Positions 63,609-64,000 of a stretch of DNA of 64,000 nucleotides are shown piece by piece. Within the stretch, counting starts at the first letter, position 1, and each line of letters opens with the position of its first letter. The notes under the pieces are model-generated. The model saw only the letters and a list, made by a program, of their open reading frames with translations. It had not been told where the DNA came from and searched no databases. Source of the stretch: Cloeon dipterum (lineage: Eukaryota; Arthropoda; Insecta; Ephemeroptera; Baetidae). A program made the position numbers and the translations under genes. The stretch spans positions 12,206,886 to 12,270,885 of the forward strand of contig NC_088789.1 of assembly GCF_949628265.1 (NCBI RefSeq), in the 5' to 3' direction.

Positions 63609-63926
63609 TTAAACTGTTTCATAGCCTTGCTTGATGTTCTTTGCCAAAGTGCATGTCAGGACAACGCCAATCAGCTGAAATGTGATGGAAAAGTTAAATA
63701 TTAGTTAGTTTGATGAAAGCGATGAAAGAAATAAGTATGTTTCTTTACTTTAAAGCTTAAATAACAAATAAGATAAATGAAAAATCTTTGAGATTTGAAC
63801 GCTTTTCTCGTCCAAAATATCATGTACAAAATCTTTTACCTGAATCACAGCGATGCCAATACCAGTGCCGCCAATAGTGATCGCATTGTCTGATACGAAT
63901 TTCTCTAGACTCATCAGACAACCATC
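63609..63926 (-). CDS. Tetraspanin, last two coding exons (partial; gene continues beyond the window)
   Basis: Exons 63840-63926 and 63609-63674 join in phase 0. They give a G-C start typical of the end of the large extracellular loop, a linker (LMSLEKFVSDN), the fourth helix (IGGTGIGIAVIQLIGVVLTC), then a short cytoplasmic tail of about 12 residues (AKNIKQGYETV) and a stop. This matches the C-terminal end of CD63-like and related tetraspanins, four-helix membrane scaffold proteins. The tail YETV could be a sorting signal or a PDZ ligand. The preceding exons, with the CCG motif, lie off the window, so subfamily cannot be fixed. Confidence 0.78.
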
Positions 63927-64000
63927 CTGAAAATGTGGGAGGTCGATTAATTCATTATTATAATAACCATACCAACAATAGTAAAATGATATACATTTAA

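Noticed and set aside
1-64000. CRISPR arrays, bacterial operons or ribosomal RNA
   Set aside because: No spaced direct repeats or rRNA segments were seen. Intron-rich genes show this is eukaryotic nuclear DNA.

Overview
The window reads as AT-rich nuclear DNA from an arthropod, most likely an insect. It holds multi-exon genes with very short introns (many of 50-90 bp), a cluster of insect-type gustatory receptor genes, several nose-resistant-to-fluoxetine (NRF6)-like membrane acyltransferase genes, and decayed non-LTR retrotransposon ends. Order or species cannot be fixed from the sequence. All gene models below were joined by hand from splice signals, reading phase and comparison among paralogues; no database search was run.

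Layout. (1) 1-23,570: two closely related NRF6-like genes on the minus strand (A, 2,130-7,862; B, 15,407-20,062). Each has 12 coding exons of nearly identical sizes. They lie in an old tandem segmental duplication whose matching blocks run from about 540-12,050 (unit A) and 12,380-22,700 (unit B). Retrotransposon remnants, a fold-back element and a dispersed repeat lie in the non-coding parts. (2) 23,578-36,956: a third, more diverged NRF6-like gene (C, 13 coding exons) with an 8-kb first intron and a 51-bp GC-AG intron. (3) 36,957-45,228: 8 kb in which no gene was recognised. (4) 45,229-53,579: four gustatory-receptor-type units, all on the minus strand. Two are intact (about 391 and 393 aa); two are broken by stops or frameshifts. 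(5) 54,549-58,562: a fourth NRF6-like gene (D) on the plus strand. (6) 58,951-62,724: NADH-cytochrome b5 reductase on the minus strand, convergent with D, with three candidate alternative first exons that all splice in phase 0 to the same membrane-anchor exon. (7) 63,609-63,926: the 3' end of a tetraspanin gene running off the window.

Functionally, the NRF6-like proteins are predicted secretory-pathway or plasma-membrane multi-pass proteins: signal peptide, lumenal NRF domain, acyltransferase-3 membrane domain. The receptors are predicted seven-helix chemosensory channels. The b5 reductase supplies electrons to cytochrome b5 at ER or mitochondrial membranes. Nothing indicates that these groups act in one pathway. 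The main interest is gene-family turnover (tandem duplication, intron loss, pseudogenisation), two GC-AG introns, and the first-exon choice in the reductase gene.
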